The position numbers were made by a program, and so were the translations under genes. A model generated the notes under the pieces. That model was not told the origin of the DNA. It made no database searches and worked only from the letters and a program-made list of their open reading frames with translations. Of a DNA stretch of 49,961 bases, positions 32,669-40,127 are shown one piece after another; position 1 is the stretch's first letter; every line of letters starts with the position of its first letter. The stretch comes from RGIG3528 sp045598045. GTDB lineage: Bacteria > Bacillota > Clostridia > Lachnospirales > Lachnospiraceae. Where the stretch lies: NCBI GenBank assembly GCA_045598045.1, contig JAZLLG010000007.1, forward strand, positions 1 to 49,961, read 5' to 3'.

Positions 32669-33645
32669 GAATCGGAATATTAGGCTACGGAAACCTTGGA
32701 AAAGGAATCGAATGCGCAGTTAAGCAGAACACTGATACGGAACTTGTAGGTGTTTTCACGAGAAGAGATCCTTCTTCGGTAAAAATACTCACACCCGGAG
32801 TTCCGGTCTATAATGTAAATGAGATTCTTGCACATAAAGACGAAATTGATGTTTTAATTATCTGCGGAGGAAGTGCAACAGACCTTCCCACAATGACTCC
32901 CGAATATGCAAAGTATTTCAATGTTATCGACAGTTTCGACACGCACGCACGTATTCCCGAGCACTTTGCAAACGTTGATAAAGCCGCAAAAGAAAGCGGA
33001 CACACCGCACTCATTTCAGCAGGCTGGGACCCGGGCATGTTCTCTCTTAACAGACTTTATGCAAACTGCATTCTTCCCGAAGGAAATGACTACACTTTCT
33101 GGGGCAAGGGTGTCAGCCAGGGTCATTCCGATGCCATCAGACGAATTGCGGGCGTAAAAGATGCAAGACAGTACACCATCCCCGTTCCGGAGGCACTTGC
33201 TTCCGTAAGAGCAGGTGAAAATCCCACGCTCTCCACAAGGCAGAAGCACACACGTGAATGTTTTGTTGTAGCAGAGGAAGGTGCAGACCTTGCAAAGATT
33301 GAAAATGAAATCAAGACAATGCCGAATTACTTCGCAGATTATGATACAACAGTTCACTTCATTTCCGAAGAAGAACTGAAGAAGAACCATTCCGAGCTTG
33401 CTCATGGCGGATTCGTATTCCGTACGGGTGTGACAGGCTGGAACAATGAGCACAAACACGTTATCGAATACAGCCTTAAGCTTGATTCCAACCCTGAGTT
33501 CACATCGTCCGTTATCGTGGCATTTGCCCGCGCCATCAACAGGCTTCACAAGGAAGGTGTTAATGGCTGTAAGACAGTCTTTGACATTGCTCCTTCGTAT
33601 CTCAGCCCTATGAGCGGTGAGGAAATCAGAGCACATCTCTTATAA
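32665..33645 (+). CDS. ddh: meso-Diaminopimelate D-dehydrogenase
   Basis: 326 residues, the family length. The NADP-binding start MRIGILGYGNLGKGIECAV is followed by VDKAAKESGHTALISAGWDPGMFSLNRL, FWGKGVSQGHSDAIRRI, and GGFVFRTGVTG, all highly conserved in Ddh. It makes meso-diaminopimelate directly from tetrahydrodipicolinate with ammonia and NADPH, for lysine and cell wall. GGAGGAA precedes the start, which overlaps the regulator gene. One base separates its stop from the convergent kinase gene. Confidence 0.95.
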   Translation: MRIGILGYGNLGKGIECAVKQNTDTELVGVFTRRDPSSVKILTPGVPVYNVNEILAHKDEIDVLIICGGSATDLPTMTPEYAKYFNVIDSFDTHARIPEHFANVDKAAKESGHTALISAGWDPGMFSLNRLYANCILPEGNDYTFWGKGVSQGHSDAIRRIAGVKDARQYTIPVPEALASVRAGENPTLSTRQKHTRECFVVAEEGADLAKIENEIKTMPNYFADYDTTVHFISEEELKKNHSELAHGGFVFRTGVTGWNNEHKHVIEYSLKLDSNPEFTSSVIVAFARAINRLHKEGVNGCKTVFDIAPSYLSPMSGEEIRAHLL

Positions 33646-33646
33646 T

Positions 33647-34360
33647 TTATTCTACATTCCAAATAATATCCGCCTTTACGGATTTCTCCAGTACGGTGCG
33701 GACATTTACCAAATCACTGAATTCCACAAAGCGTACGGCGTCGTCGTACGCTTTTCCGCTTTTTTGCTGACGATCCACAAGACGGTCCTTCAGAAGCTTT
33801 TCATCTGCTGTGAGGCTTACGGTGACATCAGCAAACTTTTTTAGCTCTTTCCAGCCGTCTTCCTCCAAAAGAAGATAATTTCCTTCGAGAAGAACGATGT
33901 CACCATTCACTGAAACAGCGTTTTCAACCGGATTGTGAAGGATACGGTCATACTCCGGCCATCCGATGCTTTTGCCGGATGCAACATTTTTAACGGCTTC
34001 CGTGAGCTTTTCCAAATCAAAAGTTTCGGGAGCTCCTTTTATACGTACCATGGGCATTTCTACGCCATCACGTACTGTAGTGTGTGACAGAAGCCAGTCC
34101 TGATAGTGATGGAAGCCGTCCATGCCGATTATTGTGACAGGTGTGAGTCCGTCCGTTTCTTCGGAAAGCTTTTTAAGAAAATGGAGTAACGTTGTTTTGC
34201 CACATCCGGGTGGGGCGGCAAGCAGTACAAGAATTCTCCGGCCCTTCTTTTTCTGAAGTTCCGTGAGGCTTTTCAGGAAAGGAATATATCGATTGTTTAT
34301 ATCCTCTTCGCTGTATGTTGCGTTGACTTGTATTCCGTTTATTTTTTCGTTGAAAATCAC
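33647..34360 (-). CDS. P-loop nucleoside/sugar kinase (uridine kinase/PRK-like)
   Basis: 237 residues. Walker A is LAAPPGCGKTTLLHFL, followed by IIGMDGFHHYQDWLL, the Asp-His-containing motif of the uridine kinase / phosphoribulokinase superfamily. Further: VRIKGAPETFDLEKL, PEYDRILHNPVENAV and IVLLEGNYLLLEEDGW. These match the 'nucleoside/nucleotide kinase' family that includes YggC-like and pantothenate-kinase relatives. Substrate unknown. Convergent with ddh. Confidence 0.85.
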   Translation of the reverse strand: MIFNEKINGIQVNATYSEEDINNRYIPFLKSLTELQKKKGRRILVLLAAPPGCGKTTLLHFLKKLSEETDGLTPVTIIGMDGFHHYQDWLLSHTTVRDGVEMPMVRIKGAPETFDLEKLTEAVKNVASGKSIGWPEYDRILHNPVENAVSVNGDIVLLEGNYLLLEEDGWKELKKFADVTVSLTADEKLLKDRLVDRQQKSGKAYDDAVRFVEFSDLVNVRTVLEKSVKADIIWNVE

Positions 34361-34461
34361 ATCTGCCTCCCGAAATGCTTGCGTAAAAGATACACATATT
34401 ATAAAATTATTCGGGGAAAAAACAAGATGAAGACTATATTACCGAAGAAAACGGAGACATT

Positions 34462-34914
34462 ATGAACGACTACAAGATTATGCTTGCACAGGCTGAAAGC
34501 CTTTTGGAGGATGAAGATGATTTGATTTGCGCGATGGCCAACATTTCGGCCCTCATTTATGGTGAATTGTCCGATCTGAACTGGGCGGGCTTCTACAGGA
34601 AAATCGGTGACAAGCTTGTTCTCGGACCGTTCCAGGGAAAAGTTGCATGCACACGTATTCCGTGTGGAAAAGGTGTCTGCGGAACGGCTCTTAAAACAAA
34701 GGAAACACAGGTTGTGCCGAATGTGCATGAGTTCCCGGGGCATATTGCATGTGACAGCGCTTCAAATTCGGAAATTGTTGTTCCGATTTTTGACGGGAAC
34801 GGCGAGGTTACTGCTGTTCTTGATATAGACAGTGTTAAGTTCGAAAGGTTCGGGGAAGAAGACAAAGAAAATCTCGAACAGCTTGTTCGAATCATAGAAA
34901 AGATAATTAAGTAA
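34462..34914 (+). CDS. msrC: Free methionine-(R)-sulfoxide reductase (GAF domain)
   Basis: 150 residues, single GAF domain. Family hallmarks are LNWAGFYRKIGDKLVLGPFQGKVACTRIPCGKGVCGTA and HIACDSASNSEIVVPIF, including the three redox Cys (in KVACTRI, KGVCGTA and HIACDSAS). The enzyme reduces free Met-R-sulfoxide, an antioxidant function. It begins a small group with two further genes, with 12 bases to the next one. Confidence 0.93.
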   Translation: MNDYKIMLAQAESLLEDEDDLICAMANISALIYGELSDLNWAGFYRKIGDKLVLGPFQGKVACTRIPCGKGVCGTALKTKETQVVPNVHEFPGHIACDSASNSEIVVPIFDGNGEVTAVLDIDSVKFERFGEEDKENLEQLVRIIEKIIK

Positions 34915-34926
34915 AGGGGAAAAATT

Positions 34927-35322
34927 ATGGGACATGTAGACGATTACGACAGCGAGGCACAATATTTAAAGGATCACCAGCCCAAGGTTGGTTTTCATCT
35001 GAGTTTTAAAGTAATGTCGCAGCTTGTTGACAAGCTGATTGACGAAACCGGTGAAGTTACGGACAAATATCCGAAGAGCGAGCTCCTTAAGCTGTGGGCA
35101 ACGGTTATGGGCATCTTTTTCGTTTTGTTTTTGCTTTCAAGTGGGCTTCTTATTCTTGCTGTGCTTCTGTTTTACTTTTTCTATGGCTTTGTATTTATCA
35201 AAATATTCAAGGCATGGAAGAATTTTAAATACAAGCTTTGGCAGATAATTTTCATGACGGTCGGAGGGCTTGCCATAGAGTTTGCGCTTGCAACATTAAT
35301 CAGAACGCTTATTTTAAAATAA
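34927..35322 (+). CDS. Small membrane protein, unknown function
   Basis: 131 residues. A soluble N-terminus (about 1-55: DDYDSEAQYLKDHQPKVGF...) is followed by two or three membrane helices (LWATVMGIFFVLFLLSSGLLILAVLLFYFFYGFVFI; IIFMTVGGLAIEFALATLI). AAGGGG precedes the ATG. Located between the fRMsr and Nudix-HD genes, 29 bases before the latter. Not recognised. Confidence 0.7.
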   Translation: MGHVDDYDSEAQYLKDHQPKVGFHLSFKVMSQLVDKLIDETGEVTDKYPKSELLKLWATVMGIFFVLFLLSSGLLILAVLLFYFFYGFVFIKIFKAWKNFKYKLWQIIFMTVGGLAIEFALATLIRTLILK

Positions 35323-35351
35323 CAATTTCTTACAAACGAACGGAGAAGCTT

Positions 35352-36572
35352 ATGAGAGAATTGTTTTCAATGGACAAAAAAGATTACAAGGGAACCGAAA
35401 AAGTATTCAGCAGACCTTCGGCAAGAGGTATTATTGAAAAGGACGGCAAACTTCTTCTCGTTTATTCACGTAAATTTGATTACTACAAATTTCCCGGCGG
35501 TGGCATAGAACCCGGCGAAAGCATGGAAGAGGCATTAATCCGTGAGGTCCACGAGGAAACCGGCTACAATGTTATTCCTGAGACAATTAAGGAGTATGGC
35601 TACGTCCTTCGCAGGCAGCTCAGTACAGTAGAGGAAAATACCATTTTTGAGCAGTACAACTATTATTTCCTCTGTGAAGTTGAAGAAGAGCATAATGAAC
35701 AGATTCTGGACGATTACGAAAGGGAAGAGGGCTTCACGGCTTTCTGTATAGATCCTTTAATTGCTTCAGCGGCAAATCGCAATTCCATAAACTGTTGGAC
35801 AGATGACATGAAGCGGGACTTTGTTAAGGTTGACATGGTCAAGCGTGATGCTCGTGTTTTGGATATGTATGACTTGGAGCATCGCAAAGTCGTTCGTGAG
35901 AGAACGGAAAAAGAAACGATTAAGAGCATGGGAGAACTTGATTATAGCGGCATGCTCGATTTTGTTGAGCAGAATCTTCATGTGGACCAAACCGAAGATA
36001 TCGGCGCAAAAAAGGAAATAAATTACAGTCGTTTCACTCACACAAAGCGTGTACTCGGCTGGGCACGCAGGCTTTATGACGCAGCTCCCGACAAGTCGGC
36101 ACTTTCCTACGAAGACGTTATGATTGCCACCATCTTCCACGACGTCGGCAGAGCCATCGCAGACAAGCAGCATATTTCCCACGCCGAGGCAGGAGTTCCC
36201 ATTACAAAGAAGTACCTTCTTGAGCATGGCTTTCCCGAGGAAAGAGCCGAATACATCAGTAAGCTCGTCGGCGGTCATTCCGACAAATGGCTCATGAAAA
36301 ACGCCGACATCGACAGAAACCTCCTCCTTCTCATGGAGGCCGATCTTCTTGACGACATGGGCGCACTCGGAATAGTCATGGATTGTATGATTGTGCGCGG
36401 CAGAAATGAAGAAGCCCGCTTTGAAGACTGCTACGACCACATTATGCGTTTTACGCACCGCCTTCAGCATGAAAATCCGATGGTGACACCCGAAGGCCGT
36501 AAAATGTGGGAAGAAAAAACAAAGCTTGTCGATGAATTCACCCGCCAGCTCGGGATGGATATTTCCATTTAA
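35352..36572 (+). CDS. Nudix hydrolase fused to HD phosphohydrolase
   Basis: 406 residues from the ATG at 35352 (CGGAGAAGC upstream). The N-terminal Nudix domain (about 15-140) has a complete Nudix box GGGIEPGESMEEALIREVHEETGY. The C-terminal domain (about 210-400) is an HD domain: SRFTHTKRVLGWARRL gives the first His, ATIFHDVGRAI the HD pair, followed by HISHAEAG and LLLMEADLLDDMGALG with the final Asp. The two halves act on different phosphate bonds (nucleoside diphosphate derivatives; phosphomonoesters or cyclic nucleotides). The fusion suggests sequential steps on one nucleotide. Substrate unknown. Confidence 0.88.
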   Translation: MRELFSMDKKDYKGTEKVFSRPSARGIIEKDGKLLLVYSRKFDYYKFPGGGIEPGESMEEALIREVHEETGYNVIPETIKEYGYVLRRQLSTVEENTIFEQYNYYFLCEVEEEHNEQILDDYEREEGFTAFCIDPLIASAANRNSINCWTDDMKRDFVKVDMVKRDARVLDMYDLEHRKVVRERTEKETIKSMGELDYSGMLDFVEQNLHVDQTEDIGAKKEINYSRFTHTKRVLGWARRLYDAAPDKSALSYEDVMIATIFHDVGRAIADKQHISHAEAGVPITKKYLLEHGFPEERAEYISKLVGGHSDKWLMKNADIDRNLLLLMEADLLDDMGALGIVMDCMIVRGRNEEARFEDCYDHIMRFTHRLQHENPMVTPEGRKMWEEKTKLVDEFTRQLGMDISI

Positions 36573-36599
36573 GCCTTCGGACAGCTTCGCTGAAGCGAG

Positions 36600-36836
36600 G
36601 TGGTATCCTGTGCTTCAAATATGTAAAAAAGATACCAAAATCAGACACTTCCGGACACATGACCTGCCCAGGTGGTATCTATATAGCTAATAATTAATAA
36701 AAGACCTCACTTTCTAACGCTGAAGCGAGGTCTTTTTCTTATTTTTCTGCATATAGATACCGCTACATCGCCGAAAAGCATGAAATCAGGTCAAAATGGT
36801 ATTTTTTTTATGAAAACTCCGCTACAGATACCGTGA
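36600..36836 (+). repeat. Dispersed 237-bp element, copy B
   Basis: Plus-strand counterpart of the segment 461-696 (minus). The block order is the same: GTGGTATC, AAAAAGATACCAAAATC, GGTGGTATCTATAT, AAAAGACCTC/GAGGTCTTTT hairpin (36699-36736), ATAGATACCGC, GAAAAGCATGAAATCA, CAAAATGGTAT, CAGATACCG. It starts 28 bases after the Nudix-HD stop. In the hairpin the left arm continues AAAAGACCTCACTTT while the right arm reads GAAGCGAGGTC, so the stem is shorter than in copy A. Confidence 0.75.
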
Positions 36837-37048
36837 GGGTGTCGCGTGGCTGTTGAGAGAATGAAGCTTACGAGTAAAATGAGTATTTTTGATGGCCAAT
36901 TTCCCTTTTATAAGTAAATGATTCGTCCCATTCATACAACTCGTTGTTTGAGAGCAGTGTAATTTCATAGGGGTCTCAAACCAATGAATTTTTTCTATGT
37001 TAGGGTACTTTCATTTTCGGGATATTTACAATGTAATGTCTTCTTTTC

Positions 37049-37077
37049 TTGCTAAAAAATTCAAATAATGTTATAAT
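37049..37077 (+). promoter_or_regulatory. Promoter of the DUF4143 ATPase gene
   Basis: TTGCTA, 17-bp spacer, TATAAT. The first operator repeat begins four bases after the -10. Confidence 0.65.
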
Positions 37078-37080
37078 TCG

Positions 37081-37157
37081 TTCCAAAATGTTGGCCAATC
37101 AACATTTTGTGATTCCAAAATGTTGATTAGGAAATATTTTAGCTTTCCAAAATGTTG
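37081..37157. promoter_or_regulatory. Operator array of three 32-bp-spaced repeats
   Basis: TTCCAAAATGTTG occurs at 37081-37093, 37113-37125 and 37145-37157, exactly 32 bp apart (three helical turns). Between the first two lies the inverted half CAACATTTTG (37100-37109), and a weaker version (AAATATTTT) follows the second. The array covers the transcription start and leader of the following gene, in position for repression by a regulator not encoded next to it. Confidence 0.7.
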
Positions 37158-37192
37158 ACATGCGTTTCCTTATTATTGGATGGGAGAGAAAT

Positions 37193-38500
37193 ATGCTAAA
37201 AAGAAAAGCAACAGCATTAATAAAAAACTGGACAAACACAAAGAATAAAAAATGCCTTATAGTCCAAGGCGCAAGACAGATTGGCAAAACATTTATTATC
37301 GAGCGTTTTGCGGAAGATAATTATGAAGAGTTGCTCGAAATTAATTTTAAACAGATGCCGTCGGCAGCTGAAGTCTTTTCCGGGGATCTTACGGTAGATA
37401 ATATGCTCATTGCTATGCGCTTTCGGTTTCCCGATAAAAAAATAATTCCCGGAAAGACGCTGATTTTCTTAGATGAGATTCAAGAATGTCAAGAAGCATT
37501 AACATCGCTTAAATTTTGGGCATTGGACAATCGTTTCGACGTTATCGCTTCCGGATCGCTCCTTGGCATAGATTACAAACGTGCATCTTCGTACCCGGTC
37601 GGTTATGTTGACTATATTAAAATGTTCGGAATGGATTTCGAAGAATTTTTATGGGGAATGGGAATTTCAGAGGATATGATAGAAACAGTTACAAGTTTTC
37701 TAAATTCAAAGTCTGTGATTCCGGAAGCGGTTCATTCTCAAATGATGAATTATTTCAGGCAATACATCGCTATAGGCGGAATGCCTGAGGTGGTACAGAA
37801 ATACATTGATACAAAAGACTTCAGAGAAGTTGATAAAATACAAAGAAATTTATTACAAGGTTATCAATACGATATTGCACACTATGCAACATCAGAAGAA
37901 AAAGTAAAAGCCGAGAAGTGTTACAATACGCTTGCCAAACAGCTGTTGGACAAGGAAAACCATAAATTTCAATACAAAGAAATCGAGCATGGTGCCAGGG
38001 CACAAAAGTATTTTTCAAGTATTGAATGGCTGCTTCGTGCCGATATGGTGCATTTAAGCAAGCTTGTAACAGATATCAGATTCGATTTGAGTGACTATTC
38101 GAGAGAAGACTTTTTTAGGGCATATACGACGGATTTGTCTCTTTTGCTTGCAATGAAGGACTATTCCGTAAAGCAGCATATTGTAGAAAATACGTTGGAA
38201 GGAAACACCAAGGGCGGAATTTACGAATGTGCTGTAGCAGATGCTCTTTATAAGAAGGGATATAATCTGTATTTCTACAAAAACGAGACAACAAAAAGAG
38301 AAATAGATGTAATAATTCAGAAAGACGGGATGGTAATCCCGATTGAAGTTAAAGGGGGGAAAAATAAAGCAACGTCTTTGAAATCACTTGTAAAGAGCAA
38401 TAAATCCATAATAACCGCATACAAATTTGCGGATGGAAATATTGGTGAAGGTGAAGAAGGAATAGTTTCGCTGCCACTTTATATGTGCGCGTTTATCTAA
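37193..38500 (+). CDS. AAA ATPase with DUF4143 domain
   Basis: 435 residues from the ATG at 37193 (GGGAGAGAAAT upstream). Walker A is VQGARQIGKTFIIERF, Walker B TLIFLDEIQECQEALTSLK, sensor region DVIASGSLLGID. The C-terminal DUF4143 part includes GGIYECAVADALYKKGYNLYFYKNETTKREIDVII, which has the acidic and Lys pattern of a restriction-nuclease-like fold. These proteins are abundant in gut Firmicutes and their function is unknown; some authors link them to mobile DNA. Its low GC and regulated promoter set it apart from neighbours. Confidence 0.9.
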   Translation: MLKRKATALIKNWTNTKNKKCLIVQGARQIGKTFIIERFAEDNYEELLEINFKQMPSAAEVFSGDLTVDNMLIAMRFRFPDKKIIPGKTLIFLDEIQECQEALTSLKFWALDNRFDVIASGSLLGIDYKRASSYPVGYVDYIKMFGMDFEEFLWGMGISEDMIETVTSFLNSKSVIPEAVHSQMMNYFRQYIAIGGMPEVVQKYIDTKDFREVDKIQRNLLQGYQYDIAHYATSEEKVKAEKCYNTLAKQLLDKENHKFQYKEIEHGARAQKYFSSIEWLLRADMVHLSKLVTDIRFDLSDYSREDFFRAYTTDLSLLLAMKDYSVKQHIVENTLEGNTKGGIYECAVADALYKKGYNLYFYKNETTKREIDVIIQKDGMVIPIEVKGGKNKATSLKSLVKSNKSIITAYKFADGNIGEGEEGIVSLPLYMCAFI

Positions 38501-38599
38501 TTCTCATTCAGAAAGAAATGAAGGTTTTTTGATGTTGTCTTTATTTTCTGCTTCAAATATTATAAAATATACCCGAATCTTTTTGAAAGGAGATTACAT

Positions 38600-39586
38600 A
38601 TGGATAAAGTATTTATTGCTATAGGTATTATTGTTTTTCTGTTACTCATTTGCGGTCTTAAAATTGTACCGCAGTCATACATGTACGTTTTGGAAACTCT
38701 TGGTAAGTACAGCGGAACGTGGGACTCCGGTCTTCATTTCCTTGTTCCGATTATTACAAAGGTTTCAAAGAAGGTTTCCATTAAGGAGCAGGTTGCAGAC
38801 TTCCCTCCTCAGCCCGTTATCACAAAGGATAACGTTACAATGCAGATTGATACCGTTGTATACTATCGCATAGTCGATCCGAAGCTCTATACCTACGGTG
38901 CGGAAAATCCCATCATGGCACTTGCAAACCTTACGGCAACAACGCTTCGTAACCTTGTCGGTGAGCTTGAACTTGATGAAACTCTCACAAGCCGTGACAC
39001 TGTAAATGCAAAGATGCAGACCATTCTTGATGAAGCTACCGACCCTTGGGGAATTAAAGTCGGAAGAGTTGAGCTTAAGAACATCATTCCTCCCAAGGAC
39101 ATTCAGGAGTCCATGGAGAAGCAGATGAAGGCTGAGCGTGAAAAGAGACAGACTCTCCTTGAAGCTGAAGCTCACAAAGCAGCAGTTGTTACGAGAGAAG
39201 AAGGTAACAAGCAGGCTATGATTCTTCAGGCAGAAGCCCAGAGAGATGCGGAAATTGCCAGAGCAACAGGTAAGGCAGAAAGCATCAGACTTGTATACGA
39301 GGCAGAGGCAAAGGGTATTGCTGCGCTCAAAGCTGCACAGATGGATGAGGCAGTTCTCACACTTAAGAAGCTTGAAGCTCTTAAGGCTCTTGGCGACGGC
39401 CGTGCAACGAAAATCGTTGTTCCCACAAACCTTGCCACATCGGCAAGCGATATTACTTTCAAGTCGGAGATGTTTGGCCTTGGAGAACCTATAGACAAGT
39501 CCCCCAAAGATCATCCGGAAGCAGTTAAGGAAGATAAGTGCTGCGATGAGCCTGAAAGAACAGAAGTAACAAAGAATTTGATTTAA
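38600..39586 (+). CDS. SPFH/Band 7 (stomatin-like) membrane protein
   Basis: 328 residues. One N-terminal membrane helix (FIAIGIIVFLLLICGLKIV) precedes the SPFH domain (IVPQSYMYVLETLGKYSGTWDSGLHFLVPII..., about 20-180) and a long alanine/glutamate-rich coiled coil (about 175-270). A basic-acidic tail ends with EDKCCDEPERTEV. These proteins form large membrane oligomers and organise membrane microdomains or regulate FtsH-type proteases. An NfeD partner is often adjacent but not seen here. AAAGGAG lies nine bases before the ATG. Confidence 0.92.
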   Translation: MDKVFIAIGIIVFLLLICGLKIVPQSYMYVLETLGKYSGTWDSGLHFLVPIITKVSKKVSIKEQVADFPPQPVITKDNVTMQIDTVVYYRIVDPKLYTYGAENPIMALANLTATTLRNLVGELELDETLTSRDTVNAKMQTILDEATDPWGIKVGRVELKNIIPPKDIQESMEKQMKAEREKRQTLLEAEAHKAAVVTREEGNKQAMILQAEAQRDAEIARATGKAESIRLVYEAEAKGIAALKAAQMDEAVLTLKKLEALKALGDGRATKIVVPTNLATSASDITFKSEMFGLGEPIDKSPKDHPEAVKEDKCCDEPERTEVTKNLI

Positions 39587-39606
39587 TTTATTACAGGAAA
39601 TAATTA

Positions 39607-39640
39607 GCCTGCCGACGAAAATGCCGGCAGGCTTTCTTGT
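39607..39640. terminator. Bidirectional terminator
   Basis: GCCTGCCG / CGGCAGGC stem with loop ACGAAAATGC, followed by TTTCTTGTTTTTT. Lies between the band-7 gene and the convergent gene at 39647. Confidence 0.85.
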
Positions 39641-39646
39641 TTTTTC

Positions 39647-39964
39647 TTACACTGATAAATCTATAAAGCGACCTGTGATGCCGCTTCCGAGGTTCATGGT
39701 TTTCAAAGATGAAAAATCAATGTTCACGGGAGTGGTTTCTACGATGTTGTCGACCTGGACGTCGGAGAATTGCTGATATGCCGAATTCATTCCGTTGACG
39801 GCTTCGGAGGCTTCTGCATTCAATTGGTCGAGGCGCTTGCGGTTTTCTTCCTCTTCTGAAAGCACAACATCCTCATCGGCAGCTTTTTTAACAACGGTCC
39901 CTTTTGGAATGCGGTAAGCTTCGTATTTATGGATGTATCCTGTAAAATCAACCGAAAAGCCCAT
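39647..39964 (-). CDS. Small conserved-looking hypothetical protein
   Basis: 105 residues from the ATG at 39964 (GGAGGTGTTTTT upstream). MGFSVDFTGYIHKYEAYRIPKGTVVKK opens it; a central helical region (EEENRKRLDQLNAEASEAVNGMNSAYQQF) follows. No membrane segment. Good ribosome site and codon use suggest a real gene. Function unknown. Confidence 0.6.
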   Translation of the reverse strand: MGFSVDFTGYIHKYEAYRIPKGTVVKKAADEDVVLSEEEENRKRLDQLNAEASEAVNGMNSAYQQFSDVQVDNIVETTPVNIDFSSLKTMNLGSGITGRFIDLSV

Positions 39965-40127
39965 AAAAACACCTCCATGCGAGAACAAAATCCTTTAAAA
40001 CATTTTTCATGCATGGCTGTTCTTTACTAATAAAAAAAGGATAACCCAATATGCTTCCCTTATATTTAATAAAATCTTTTTCCTTGCGTAATTGAAGTAA
40101 ACAAATTAGAGTCATAAACTATACGCT

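Noticed and set aside
37081..37157. CRISPR-like 32-bp periodic repeats
   Set aside because: Only three short copies at a promoter, with inverted half-sites inside; an operator explains them better.
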